In this document: in pieces, positions 1-9,099 of the stretch | Position numbering within the stretch: position 1 is the first letter of the stretch | Layout of the letters: each line of letters begins with the position of its first letter | Assembly: GCF_004310665.1 (NCBI RefSeq) | Contig: NZ_SIXF01000001.1 | Coordinates: 532,421-596,420 of the forward strand | Source of the DNA: Pedobacter kyonggii | Lineage (GTDB): Bacteria > Bacteroidota > Bacteroidia > Sphingobacteriales > Sphingobacteriaceae | Length of the DNA stretch: 64,000 nucleotides | Direction of reading: 5' to 3' | Translations under genes and position numbers: made by a program | Notes under the pieces: model-generated | What the model saw: the letters and a program-made list of their open reading frames with translations, nothing else | Databases searched by the model: none | Told to the model about the DNA's origin: nothing

Positions 1-443
1 TAGGCGGGATTATTTACCTGGCGGTAATTGTCCTGATGATTGTGGGCATGTGGAAAACCTTCGAAAAAGCCGGCAAACCAGGCTGGGCTGCAATTATTCC
101 CATTTACAACTTAATTATTTTACTTGAAATCATTGGCAAACCAATGATCTGGATTTTATGGATGCTTATCCCCTGCGTAAACATTGTATTCGGAATCTGG
201 GCAACAAATCTATTAAGCAAGAGCTTCGGCAAATCAGAAGGCTTTACTGTTGGTTTAGTTATTTTTCCTTACATTTTTTGGCCAATTTTAGGTTTTAGCG
301 ATGCTAAATATTTAGGTCCTTCGGCAGCAGAAGCACAAAATGGCGGTTTTGGCAATAACCCATTCAACAATCCAAATAATCCATTTAACAAACCATTCGG
401 CAATCAAGACACTCCAAACGATACTCCTCCACCGGTAGTTTAA
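1..443 (+). CDS. DUF5684-like small membrane protein (5' end outside window)
   Basis: The reading frame is open to the window edge (first full codon at base 3), so the start lies upstream; the first ATG inside the window, at 36, falls in the middle of a membrane segment. The visible part has a hydrophobic stretch, then the motif KAGKPGW followed by IPIYN, then two more membrane segments, which is the pattern of DUF5684-type proteins. The last 40 or so residues are a disordered tail rich in Asn, Pro, Phe and Gly (repeated NNPFN units). It is followed 7 bases later by a DUF2752 gene in the same direction, a common pairing in Bacteroidota. Function unknown. Confidence 0.7.
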   Translation, partial: GGIIYLAVIVLMIVGMWKTFEKAGKPGWAAIIPIYNLIILLEIIGKPMIWILWMLIPCVNIVFGIWATNLLSKSFGKSEGFTVGLVIFPYIFWPILGFSDAKYLGPSAAEAQNGGFGNNPFNNPNNPFNKPFGNQDTPNDTPPPVV

Positions 444-450
444 TTCAAGG

Positions 451-777
451 ATGTTTATCATATTTATATTTTGCAGCTTAATCACCCTGGTTGATTGGCT
501 GCAAAATCATTTAATCCCCTGCCCATTTAAAGCACTAACCGGAATCGATTGTCCGGGCTGTGGCTTTCAAAGATCTTTTATCGCTCTTGTTCAAGGGGAT
601 TTATCAAAAAGCTGGTCGCTTTATCCACCCACCATTCCACTGTTGTTCTTGTTTATCTCAGCGGGCCTATTGTATAAATTCCAAATCAAACAACGTTCCC
701 TTATTTTTAAAGTGTTGGTTATTGTAATCGGTAATTTTGTAATGATCAGCTATGTACACAAAATGTTTTTTAGCTAA
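451..777 (+). CDS. DUF2752 family membrane protein
   Basis: This 108-residue protein has three predicted membrane helices and the family signature near residues 23-42: CPF, then GIDCPGCGFQRSF, i.e. two Cys-Pro pairs and the CGxxR element. The family is widespread in Bacteroidota and Actinobacteria and has no established role. The gene follows the DUF5684-like gene after 7 bases, so they are probably co-transcribed. Its stop codon overlaps by 4 bases the end of the convergent RDD gene. Confidence 0.85.
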   Translation: MFIIFIFCSLITLVDWLQNHLIPCPFKALTGIDCPGCGFQRSFIALVQGDLSKSWSLYPPTIPLLFLFISAGLLYKFQIKQRSLIFKVLVIVIGNFVMISYVHKMFFS

Positions 778-1523
778 ACACTTATATTAGCGGTAAGGTG
801 ATTATAATCTTTTAATACCACCTCTAAAAACTGTAACTCGTTCATTCCACTCGGAATAGTTACAAAAATGTGTTCCTTGGTTTTGGCTGCCATGGCATAA
901 ATTAAATCGGCATTCCCTGTTTGGTAATAACCGGTTAACACTTCATGAATAAGTTCTATATCCCTATCGTTTAAATGCAGAACTTCTTTAAACTGCGGTT
1001 CGTATTCTTCAGGCAAATTAAAACTGAATGCCACATTAGAAAATTCAGTTCGTGGTTTAGTTTTAATCAGCGTTGTTTTAGCCAGTATATCGCCCAACCG
1101 CTGATGATTTTTTGTTACCGCTACCGAAACCAGCGCCACAACACCCCAGCCAAAAGGGAAGCCGAAATCAATCATCCGAAATAACCACCTAAAAATATAC
1201 TGCCCTATGGTCGGCTGTGTGCCATCAATGCTAATTACCTTTATCTTTAACACCTTCTTTCCCAAAGTTTGGCCATCCATAGTGATTTCGCAAACCAGGT
1301 CGTAGAAAGCAAAAATTGCCAGGAAAATGAAGAAAACAACTATTGCAGCACTTCCCGACATCGCCATTTGTGCAGCGCCCATTACTACTAAAGTAATTAC
1401 AGCAAGAATTAGAAATCCAGCCAGATCGATACACCTTGCAGCTATACGCTCTCCAAGGCCAGCAATTTCGTAATCAATATCAATATTTTGAGCAGTGCTA
1501 ATTCTGATGCTATCCATATTCAA
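774..1523 (-). CDS. RDD family membrane protein
   Basis: The N-terminal half carries an RDD domain: IAARCIDLAGF near residue 28 gives the Arg and first Asp, membrane helices follow, and FYDLVCEITMDGQTLGKK holds the second Asp and the usual GQTLGKK end of that helix pair. Three or four membrane segments are visible. The last 80 or so residues are soluble and unassigned. It is divergent from the SpoIIM-like gene (194-base gap). RDD genes often accompany the SpoIIM/DUF4129/MoxR cluster that starts on the other side, so a shared role in the envelope is plausible but unproven. Confidence 0.85.
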   Translation of the reverse strand: MNMDSIRISTAQNIDIDYEIAGLGERIAARCIDLAGFLILAVITLVVMGAAQMAMSGSAAIVVFFIFLAIFAFYDLVCEITMDGQTLGKKVLKIKVISIDGTQPTIGQYIFRWLFRMIDFGFPFGWGVVALVSVAVTKNHQRLGDILAKTTLIKTKPRTEFSNVAFSFNLPEEYEPQFKEVLHLNDRDIELIHEVLTGYYQTGNADLIYAMAAKTKEHIFVTIPSGMNELQFLEVVLKDYNHLTANISV

Positions 1524-1717
1524 ACATAATTTTTTTTAAGGATATTAGCTGTAGGCAGATCTTTATTTTTTTTAAACTAAAGTTTTCTTATATTTTAATA
1601 TTTAGATTGTTCATCTATGTATATTTGTTCAGACTGGTTAATTGATCTGAAAATTATGTTGGTTTCATTTCCATAAAAAATTAGCTATTTTAACCCGAGA
1701 TTTGGTAAAGCCTTTAG

Positions 1718-2671
1718 ATGAGAGAAGCATTATTTGTTAAACAGAATTCGAAGAAGTGGCAACATTATGATTCCATGCAACAGGCAAACCCTGATGAAGT
1801 GGCCAATCAGTTTATCGAAATAACCAACGATTTGGCTTACTCAAAAACATTTTATCCAAATTCGAAAACAACAGCCTATCTCAATGGCTTAGCCTCTAAA
1901 TTACATCAATCCGTTTACAAAAACAAAAAGGAAAAATCGAACCGTTTTATCCATTTTTGGAAAACAGAGCTCCCCTTAATATTCCTGGAACACAGAAAAC
2001 AGGTAGTTTATGCATTGGTTTTTTTCTTGGTTTCTTGTGCCATTGGTGCCTTATCAGCCAAATATGATGATACCTTTGTACGATTGATCATGGGCGATGG
2101 TTATGTAAACATGACAAATGAAAACATTGCCAAAGGTGATCCATTTGGGGTTTATAAACAGCGTAACGAGTTAATGATGTTTATGCAAATTGGAGTTAAT
2201 AATATTTATGTTGCGCTATATACCTTTGTTTTGGGCATTATATTTTCATTTGGGTCTATCGTTTCATTATTCAGAAATGGAGTGATGCTTGGCTCGTTCC
2301 AATATTTCTTTTTTAGTAAAGGCCTGGGCTTTCAATCGGTTCTGGTTATCTGGATTCACGGCACATTAGAAATATCGGCAATTGTACTGGCTGGAGCTGC
2401 TGGTTTGATTTTAGGGAATAGCCTTTTATTTCCCAAAACCTATACGCGTATGGCTTCAGTTTTAAAAGGGGCCAAAGATGGATTAAAAATTGTAATTGGC
2501 CTGATACCGATTTTTATAGTTGCAGCATTTTTTGAAAGCTTTGTTACCCGACATACTGAAATGCCTGTATGGTTAAGTATGTTCATTTTATTATCTTCTG
2601 CGGCTTTCATTATTTGGTATGTATTTATATACCCCATAAAAATCTACAATAAACAAACAACGCTAAATTAA
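1718..2671 (+). CDS. SpoIIM-like (stage II sporulation protein M family) membrane protein
   Basis: The protein has 317 residues, with a soluble N-terminal part of about 100 residues and then about six membrane helices. The pattern VNNIYVALYTFVLGIIFSFG, the conserved hydrophobic region with IHGTLEISAIVLAGAAGL and the downstream FFESFVTRH is typical of the SpoIIM/DUF95 family; the HGTLEI element is the best-conserved mark. The host does not make spores, and the family is common in non-sporulating Bacteroidota. It starts a tightly packed operon (1-base gap to the next gene) running through the MoxR ATPase to DUF58. Confidence 0.88.
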   Translation: MREALFVKQNSKKWQHYDSMQQANPDEVANQFIEITNDLAYSKTFYPNSKTTAYLNGLASKLHQSVYKNKKEKSNRFIHFWKTELPLIFLEHRKQVVYALVFFLVSCAIGALSAKYDDTFVRLIMGDGYVNMTNENIAKGDPFGVYKQRNELMMFMQIGVNNIYVALYTFVLGIIFSFGSIVSLFRNGVMLGSFQYFFFSKGLGFQSVLVIWIHGTLEISAIVLAGAAGLILGNSLLFPKTYTRMASVLKGAKDGLKIVIGLIPIFIVAAFFESFVTRHTEMPVWLSMFILLSSAAFIIWYVFIYPIKIYNKQTTLN

Positions 2672-2672
2672 C

Positions 2673-3557
2673 ATGCTAGGGAAAATTGAATTTAAGAAAA
2701 GAAGAGACTTCGGACAGGTGATTAACGACACCTTTACCTTCATGCGTCAAAATTTTAAGCCCCTCATTAAAATATATTTCACATTTTGTGGCTTATTTGT
2801 ACTGGCCAGTATGTTAACCATGTTATTGCAACAATACAAAATGGTAAACATCATCAATACCATCGGTAATGGAAGAAATGCCAAAGGCTTAGGTTTTTCA
2901 GCTTTATATGGATTAGAGTATTTCTTATCTATTTTATTCTCTTTAGCAACATATGCCAGTATGAGTGTTGCTATACTTTCTTATATCTCTATATACGTGC
3001 AGAAAGGGAACCAAATACCAACCACCGATGAGGTATGGGGATATTTTAAGTATTACTTCTTCAGGATTTTTGGGAGTTCCCTTTTATTGATGCTGATGCT
3101 TGGTGTAGCCATGTTATTCTGTGGGGTGCCTTTCTTCTGGCTATTTCCTTATGCGGCCATGACGCTCCCCATAATGGTAATCGAAAATGGTTCTTTAGGT
3201 TACTCCTTTAGCAGAAGCTTCAAAATTATTAAAGATAATTTCTGGATTACTTTTGGCACGCTGATCGTGGTATGGATTATTGTTTATGCTTGTATGACCA
3301 TGATCATTTTACCTACAAGCATTTTTAATATGATTGGTATGTTTACCCATAAAACACCGCACATGTCTTTAACACTTACCATGATTACAACTGTTTTGCA
3401 GTCATTATGCCAGGTATTTACCGTCATCCCGATTATTACCATTTCATTGGCCTATTTCAGTTTGGTTGAACAAAAAGAAAGCACTGGCCTGATGGAACGT
3501 ATCGCAAATTTTGGCAATACCGAAAAACCCATAGATACCAGACCTGAAGAATATTAA
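2673..3557 (+). CDS. Polytopic membrane protein of the SpoIIM/DUF4129/MoxR cluster
   Basis: A 294-residue protein with about six hydrophobic segments and a short charged C-terminal tail. No catalytic motif is visible. Homologous genes in the same place are often given unsupported enzyme names; the sequence looks like an integral membrane protein with alternating helices and SYSFSRSFKII-like linkers (seen near residues 172-183), as in DUF975-type proteins. It lies 1 base after the SpoIIM-like gene and 1 base before the DUF4129 gene, so it is surely translated as part of this operon. Function unknown. Confidence 0.75.
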   Translation: MLGKIEFKKRRDFGQVINDTFTFMRQNFKPLIKIYFTFCGLFVLASMLTMLLQQYKMVNIINTIGNGRNAKGLGFSALYGLEYFLSILFSLATYASMSVAILSYISIYVQKGNQIPTTDEVWGYFKYYFFRIFGSSLLLMLMLGVAMLFCGVPFFWLFPYAAMTLPIMVIENGSLGYSFSRSFKIIKDNFWITFGTLIVVWIIVYACMTMIILPTSIFNMIGMFTHKTPHMSLTLTMITTVLQSLCQVFTVIPIITISLAYFSLVEQKESTGLMERIANFGNTEKPIDTRPEEY

Positions 3558-3558
3558 A

Positions 3559-4287
3559 ATGCAGCGTGCTCTATTCCGATATCTTCTTGTTTCTCTTTTG
3601 TTTTTTATTCCGGTAATTAACAAAGCACAAACGGCTAAACCTAAGCCTGTTACTGCTATAATTAAAACAGATAGCAGTAAGGTTATGACCTCGAAATTTG
3701 ATAAAGAGGCCATAAGTAATTATAAAGAACAAAAAGAGTTTCAATACGACGAAATAGGTCAGCAACAATTATCGCTCTGGGATAAATTTTGGTTATGGTT
3801 TTGGAGTATAATCGGCGAGCTGTTTCAGGGAGCAGCATCTAATATTTTTTCCAGGTATATTTTTATCGGACTTGGTGTGGCGCTGATCATATTTATTGTG
3901 TTTAAGGTTATTGGTGCTGAAAAAATCTTCACTAAAAAATCGAAAGAAACAATCCTACCGTACGATGTAATTACCGAAAATATCCATGAGATAGATTATG
4001 AACAGGAATTACAGAGATTAGTTACCGAAAGAAAATTCCGTTTGGCCGTTAGGCTTCTGTACTTGAGGGCGCTTAAAAAATTGAGCGATGCCGAAATTAT
4101 CCAGTGGCAGCCCGATAAAACCAATTATAATTATTTAATGGAAATTAGTAAGCCGGAGCTAAGAAACGATTTTGGCCAGCTTACCCTACAGTTCGATTAT
4201 ATCTGGTACGGCGATTTTCCTATCGATGAAGTGAAATTCGACCCCATTAAGCAATCATTTAACCAGTTTAACAACCAGATTAAATGA
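3559..4287 (+). CDS. DUF4129 domain-containing protein
   Basis: The protein has 242 residues: a signal-like N-terminal helix, a periplasmic segment of about 60 residues, a second membrane helix near residues 96-116, and a cytoplasmic C-terminal DUF4129 domain marked by RLAVRLLYLRALKKL and a closing FDYIWYGDFP. DUF4129 is repeatedly found beside transglutaminase, MoxR and DUF58 genes. Its last 4 bases overlap the start of the DUF4350 gene, indicating translational coupling. Confidence 0.85.
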   Translation: MQRALFRYLLVSLLFFIPVINKAQTAKPKPVTAIIKTDSSKVMTSKFDKEAISNYKEQKEFQYDEIGQQQLSLWDKFWLWFWSIIGELFQGAASNIFSRYIFIGLGVALIIFIVFKVIGAEKIFTKKSKETILPYDVITENIHEIDYEQELQRLVTERKFRLAVRLLYLRALKKLSDAEIIQWQPDKTNYNYLMEISKPELRNDFGQLTLQFDYIWYGDFPIDEVKFDPIKQSFNQFNNQIK

Positions 4288-5474
4288 AAGGCTACAAATT
4301 ATATCTGATTATCGGTTCCATTCTAATTTTGGGTTATTTAATTGCGCAGTATAATAAGCCTACGCCAACAAACTGGGCACCAACGTATGCTGTTAAAGAT
4401 AAAATCCCTTATGGAACATATATTTTATACAATAGAATTAAAGATATTTTGCCATCGGCAAGTATTCAACAGTCGAAAACTGCTGTTTACACTACGCTAA
4501 AATCTAAAAAATTCAATAAAACGGCTTATATAATCGTTGCGCAAAAGACAGACGTCAGTAAAACTGATCTTGAACAGCTGATAAAATATATGCAAGCAGG
4601 TAATGATGTATTTATAGCCACTTATGACTTAGGAAAAATAAGGAAGGAACTTAAAGTGCAAACTTCTACCGCAATGTCTCCAGAAGGAAGTACCTTAAAT
4701 TTCACTAATCCAGAACTAAAAACCGATGCAAACTATGGTTTTGAAAGAGGTATTGGCAGCCAGTATTTTAGTAAGGTTGATACAAGTAAAACCACAATAC
4801 TTGGGGTAAATGGGAAAGGCCAGCCTAATTTTATCCGTTATGCTTACGGAAAAGGCAATCTTTACCTGATTGCTGAACCCGGTTTTTACACTAATTTTAA
4901 TCTGCTGGATAAATATGGCGCAGAATATGCCGCTAAAACCCTGAGTTATTTACACGGAAATAAGCAGCTCATTTTTGACGAATATTTTTCTGCGCAAAAG
5001 AACACCACTACCGATATGCTCAGGGTGTTCTTTAAACATCCTGAATTGGAGTTTGCATACTATCTGGCCATATTTAGTCTGATAATTTTTGTTTTGTATG
5101 ACATTAAGCGCAGGCAAAGAATTATCCCAATCGCAGATCCGCTTACTAACTCTTCTTTGGCCTTTGTTAATGTGGTGGGCAGTGTTTATTACCACGAGCG
5201 GAACAACCTCGATATAGCCTTAAAAAAGATCAATTACTTTATGGAGTACTTAAGGGCCAGGTATTATCTAAAGACCTACGATATAGACAGCAAATTTGCC
5301 CAGGTCCTAATAGAGAAAACAGGTATTAATGAAGCGCTGGCCAAAACCCTGACCAAACATTTTATCCAAACGCCAACAATGGGCGATTTAAGTGATACCC
5401 AATTGATTAATTTAAACGAAAGCATAGAACAGTTTTATAAAAATACGCAAAGCAATGGAACAAGAACAGTTTAA
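4284..5474 (+). CDS. DUF4350 domain-containing protein
   Basis: A 396-residue protein with a membrane helix at residues 5-21, then the DUF4350 region (PYGTYILYNRIKDILP; VAQKTDVSKTDLEQLIKYM; GNDVFIATYDLG), a glutamine amidotransferase-like fold without a visible catalytic triad. A second membrane helix lies near residues 256-270 and a helical cytoplasmic tail ends the protein. It overlaps the DUF4129 gene by 4 bases and the MoxR gene by 20 bases, so the three are likely made as a unit. Confidence 0.85.
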   Translation: MKGYKLYLIIGSILILGYLIAQYNKPTPTNWAPTYAVKDKIPYGTYILYNRIKDILPSASIQQSKTAVYTTLKSKKFNKTAYIIVAQKTDVSKTDLEQLIKYMQAGNDVFIATYDLGKIRKELKVQTSTAMSPEGSTLNFTNPELKTDANYGFERGIGSQYFSKVDTSKTTILGVNGKGQPNFIRYAYGKGNLYLIAEPGFYTNFNLLDKYGAEYAAKTLSYLHGNKQLIFDEYFSAQKNTTTDMLRVFFKHPELEFAYYLAIFSLIIFVLYDIKRRQRIIPIADPLTNSSLAFVNVVGSVYYHERNNLDIALKKINYFMEYLRARYYLKTYDIDSKFAQVLIEKTGINEALAKTLTKHFIQTPTMGDLSDTQLINLNESIEQFYKNTQSNGTRTV

Positions 5475-6432
5475 CCCACGTACCGATTTAAGCGCCTTAA
5501 ATGAAGCTGTAAATCAAATCAGAAATGTACTTGGAAATATCATTATTGGCCAAAAACAGGTTATTGATTTCTTAATTGTTGGTTTGCTTGCCGACGGGCA
5601 CATCTTAATTGAAGGCGTACCGGGAGTAGCCAAAACACTTAGCGCAAAGTTGCTTGCAAAATCTATAGATGCACAATTTTCGAGGGTTCAGTTTACGCCC
5701 GATTTAATGCCATCTGATGTTTTAGGAACCCCGATTTTTAATACCAAAACAGGAGATTTCGAATTTAGGAAAGGTCCTATTTTTGGCAATATTATTCTGG
5801 TTGACGAGATAAACCGTGCACCGGCAAAAACCCAATCAGCCTTGTTCGAGGTGATGGAAGAGCGCCAGGTAACCATAGATGGCCATACCTATATCATGGA
5901 CGAGCCTTTTATGGTATTGGCCACACAGAACCCGATTGAACAGGAAGGAACATATCGCCTGCCTGAAGCACAATTGGATAGGTTTTTATTCAAAATTGAG
6001 GTTAAATACCCTTCGCTAGAGGAAGAAACTGCGATTTTAATGGCTCAGCACACTTTAGTTAATAAAACACTATTAAACGATGTAAAACCAGTATTGTCTG
6101 TTAAACAGATACAAGAGGCTAGGGCAATCATCCGCAATTTGTTTGTAGAGCCAAAATTATTGGAGTTTATCGCCAAAATTGTAAACGAAACCCGCAACAA
6201 TTCGTCTCTTTATCTGGGCGCTTCACCAAGGGCATCTTTAGCAATTGTACACAGTGCAAAAGCTTTCGCTGCCATTCAAAACCGCGATTTTGTTACACCT
6301 GAAGATATTATTGCTGTTGCAGCCCCTGTATTAGCGCACAGGATTTTGTTATCACCTGAAAAAGAAATGGAAGGATTAACCACAAGCGACATCGTTAACC
6401 AGATTATTAAAAAAATTGAAGTACCACGGTAG
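5455..6432 (+). CDS. MoxR family AAA+ ATPase
   Basis: The 325-residue protein has the AAA_3 core: Walker A GVPGVAKT at residues 54-61, Walker B ILVDEIN at 114-120, a sensor region ATQNPIEQEGTYRLPEAQ, the arginine-finger region LDRF, and the AAA lid domain at the C-terminus. MoxR ATPases act as chaperone-like remodelling enzymes, usually with DUF58 and von Willebrand proteins. Here the neighbours are DUF4350 upstream (20-base overlap) and DUF58 downstream, but no von Willebrand protein. The start chosen is the ATG inside the end of the DUF4350 gene. Confidence 0.95.
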   Translation: MEQEQFNPRTDLSALNEAVNQIRNVLGNIIIGQKQVIDFLIVGLLADGHILIEGVPGVAKTLSAKLLAKSIDAQFSRVQFTPDLMPSDVLGTPIFNTKTGDFEFRKGPIFGNIILVDEINRAPAKTQSALFEVMEERQVTIDGHTYIMDEPFMVLATQNPIEQEGTYRLPEAQLDRFLFKIEVKYPSLEEETAILMAQHTLVNKTLLNDVKPVLSVKQIQEARAIIRNLFVEPKLLEFIAKIVNETRNNSSLYLGASPRASLAIVHSAKAFAAIQNRDFVTPEDIIAVAAPVLAHRILLSPEKEMEGLTTSDIVNQIIKKIEVPR

Positions 6433-6532
6433 GTCAGTTATCAGTAGCCGATTTTCAGTTTACGGTTGGCGACTAACAGTTAACCAGTTTAAACAATTAA
6501 CCGATTAACCAACTTTTACAATTAATCCTATA

Positions 6533-7879
6533 GTGAAAAAATTCTTTCAGCAATATTATAACAATCTATTCCTAAGCGATCGCTTATTTGCGGCTTTAGG
6601 CCTCTGCATTGTGCTTTTTTTGTTGAAGTTCTTTTTTGCCTGGATGGGCGATATCCCTGAAATTGCCACTGGCGCCGTATTTGTTTTATTTTTTATCGAT
6701 ATTTTTATTCTATACCGAAATACCCAAGGGATTGATGTCAAAAGAATTACCTCGAAACGTTTGAGTAATGGTGATGAAAATCCGATACAAATCGAAATCA
6801 AGAATAGTTATGGTTTTGGGGTAAATGCCAGGGTGATTGATGAAGTACCTTTTCAGTTTCAACTCCGGGATAAAGATTTTAAACTTCACCTAAAATCTGC
6901 TGAAGTAAAATCGATCCACTACAACCTGCGACCAACGAAACGTGGTGAGTATGATTTTGGCTTTATTAGAGCGTATATCAGTTCACCTTTGGGTTTAATC
7001 AACCGCCGTTATAATTTTGATGGCGCCAAGATCCTGCCTGTTTTTCCTTCTTTTATTAATCTTGGTCAATACGAATTGATGGCCGCTTCACGCTATCTAA
7101 CAGAATTCGGTATTAAAAAGATCAGGAAGATTGGACAAAGCAGCGAATTCGACCAGATTAAAAACTATGTTGGTGGCGACGATATCCGAACCATTAACTG
7201 GAAAGCTACCGCCAGAAAAGGTGGCTTAATGGTGAATACTTATACAGACGAGAAATCGCAGAATATTTATTGCGTTATTGATAAATCGCGTGTGATGCGC
7301 ATGCCATTTGAAGGATTGAGCCTACTCGATTATGCTATAAATGCAACCGTTGCACTTTCGAAAGTGGCCATGCTTAAAGAAGATAAGGCAGGTTTAATTA
7401 CGATATCTGAAAATATTGGCGCTGTTGTACCAGCAGATCGTAAAGCTTCTCAGCTTGGCAGCATCATGAATGTGCTTTACAAAGAAAAAACAAGATACCT
7501 TGAAAGTAATCTCGAGGCACTATATTCCGCGGTACGATCAGTAGTGAAACAAAGGGGCCTTTTGGTTTTCTTTACCAATTTCGAAAGTTTATCGGCACTG
7601 CAAAGACAGTTGCCTTACTTAAAAAGAATAGCAAAATATCACTTATTGGTTGTGGTATTTTTCGAAAATACAGAACTAAAAGAATTAAGTACAGAACCTG
7701 CCAAAGATGTAGAAGGCATTTACCATAAAACCATTGCCGAGAAATTTATCTACGAGAAAAAACTAATGGTTAAGGAACTCAACAAACATGGCATTTTAGC
7801 CATCCTTACCCCTCCCCAAAAACTTACTGTTAATGTAATTAACCAGTATTTGGCATTAAAGGCACAGCAAAGGATTTAG
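6533..7879 (+). CDS. DUF58 domain-containing protein
   Basis: A 448-residue protein starting with GTG. Two N-terminal membrane helices lie at residues about 17-35 and 41-60. The DUF58 signature follows: the EFDQIKNYVGGDDIRTINW stretch near residues 204-222, with WKATAR right after. The C-terminal half resembles a von Willebrand A fold. DUF58 proteins partner with MoxR ATPases, and the MoxR gene ends 100 bases upstream. That gap (6433-6532) is AT-rich, with repeated TTAACCA words and no gene. The protein closes the operon that began at 1718. Confidence 0.92.
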   Translation: MKKFFQQYYNNLFLSDRLFAALGLCIVLFLLKFFFAWMGDIPEIATGAVFVLFFIDIFILYRNTQGIDVKRITSKRLSNGDENPIQIEIKNSYGFGVNARVIDEVPFQFQLRDKDFKLHLKSAEVKSIHYNLRPTKRGEYDFGFIRAYISSPLGLINRRYNFDGAKILPVFPSFINLGQYELMAASRYLTEFGIKKIRKIGQSSEFDQIKNYVGGDDIRTINWKATARKGGLMVNTYTDEKSQNIYCVIDKSRVMRMPFEGLSLLDYAINATVALSKVAMLKEDKAGLITISENIGAVVPADRKASQLGSIMNVLYKEKTRYLESNLEALYSAVRSVVKQRGLLVFFTNFESLSALQRQLPYLKRIAKYHLLVVVFFENTELKELSTEPAKDVEGIYHKTIAEKFIYEKKLMVKELNKHGILAILTPPQKLTVNVINQYLALKAQQRI

Positions 7880-7976
7880 TTTGGAGTTGAGAGTGGTGAG
7901 TTTGGAGGCACTGTTCTACTGAACCATGCTAGGTAACTCCAAACCCCAAACCCCAAACGCCCAACTCAAAACTCCT
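7880..7976. repeat. Low-complexity intergenic repeat (TTGGAGTT / AACTCCAAA words)
   Basis: The gap between two convergent genes holds TTGGAGTTGAGAGTGGTGAG on one side and AACTCCAAACCCC-type words on the other, so the two halves are roughly complementary and can fold. The same vocabulary (CTCCAAACTCCAAAC, CAACTCCAAACTCAAC) returns at 34372-34402. Such strings are common between genes in Pedobacter-like genomes and may also act as a two-way terminator. Confidence 0.55.
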
Positions 7977-9035
7977 TTACTCCTCTTCCCTAAAATATAC
8001 CTTATAAAAGTTCATCGATTTATCATCGTCGTAACCTTTTTCGATCATCTCTTTATTGCCATGGATATAAATGTGGAAGTTTTTATCCAGCTTTAACACG
8101 CTTTTATAGGCACGGGCTTGTTTTTTAACGGCAGATTCAGCGATTTCAAAATTATCGGCAATCGGACTTTCGTACTCTTGCTCGTAATTCTTCTTATAGT
8201 TTTTGAATGATTCAATCCCTTCGGCATTACCAATTACTTCATTACCGAATTCCTCAATATCAAAGGTTTCTTTTTCTTTGAAATACTTCATCGAGCGGTT
8301 TAAGAGATCGATTTTATCCGCTTTGCTGATTTCGTAATCATCTTCAAGTTTCTGCGTAACGAAGTTTTTGTAAACCCCTAAAACATTATTGGTTTGGTTA
8401 TAACTATCGTTCCTGATTTTCAGCTTCAAGAATTCATCTTTCCAGTAAACAGCAGAATCATTGCTACTTTTCGATTGATCCAACACCACAACTTTATAGC
8501 CTTCTTCTTTATCGACGTTAAAAATCAGGCAGCCTTTATCTAATTTATTAATACTGATGGCTTCTTGCTCGTAACTTACATTAAAGCCATCCTGCTCAGG
8601 GTAAACTTTTAGGTAAGTATCTTTTGTTTCAGATTTAAAAACACCAACTACATCCAATTGCTCGCCTTCTATCTGCACCTTTTCAAAATAAGCGACATAT
8701 AGCTCGCCAGATTTAATTTTTGGGTGGTTGGCTACATCGTATAAATGTTTGGCCAGTTGTTGCGAATCTTCGTGAAAAAGTTCGTTGTTTTCGAAAATTT
8801 CATGAACAAAATGAAATACTTCATTTAGTTCTAAATTATCGTTGGGGTGATAAAAACGGTAGACTTCATTTACCTTTTCGAAAGGTTTTAAGAAATACTG
8901 CATTAACAGGTTTCCCAACACTTCATCATCAATTTTTAAAGGCGCATCAGATAATTTGTAATATTCTTCAAGCAGTTTATTGCCTGTATGGTGGATAGAA
9001 AGTTGCTTAAGTGAAGCCTCGAAAAATGAAATCAT
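7977..9035 (-). CDS. Nucleoid-associated protein, NdpA/YejK family
   Basis: The 352-residue acidic protein matches the NA37/NdpA family in layout: it begins with the helical segment carrying IHHTGNK, continues with HFVHEIFENNELFH near residue 75, and has the central SGELYVAYFEKVQIEGEQL strand region. The family binds the nucleoid in Gammaproteobacteria; its role in Bacteroidota has not been defined. The ATG sits five bases after a good -7 box (9041-9048), which fixes both the start and the promoter. It stands alone. Confidence 0.85.
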   Translation of the reverse strand: MISFFEASLKQLSIHHTGNKLLEEYYKLSDAPLKIDDEVLGNLLMQYFLKPFEKVNEVYRFYHPNDNLELNEVFHFVHEIFENNELFHEDSQQLAKHLYDVANHPKIKSGELYVAYFEKVQIEGEQLDVVGVFKSETKDTYLKVYPEQDGFNVSYEQEAISINKLDKGCLIFNVDKEEGYKVVVLDQSKSSNDSAVYWKDEFLKLKIRNDSYNQTNNVLGVYKNFVTQKLEDDYEISKADKIDLLNRSMKYFKEKETFDIEEFGNEVIGNAEGIESFKNYKKNYEQEYESPIADNFEIAESAVKKQARAYKSVLKLDKNFHIYIHGNKEMIEKGYDDDKSMNFYKVYFREEE

Positions 9036-9040
9036 GGGCG

Positions 9041-9048
9041 CAAAAATA
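9041..9048 (-). promoter_or_regulatory. Bacteroidota -7 box for the NdpA-family gene
   Basis: Read on the minus strand this is TATTTTTG, matching the consensus TAnnTTTG. The start codon follows 5 bases later, so the transcript would begin at or within a few bases of the ATG. Confidence 0.6.
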
Positions 9049-9099
9049 GTAAAATCATTGGGTTAACCACCTCCGTCATTCAATCATTCTATAATTCAA

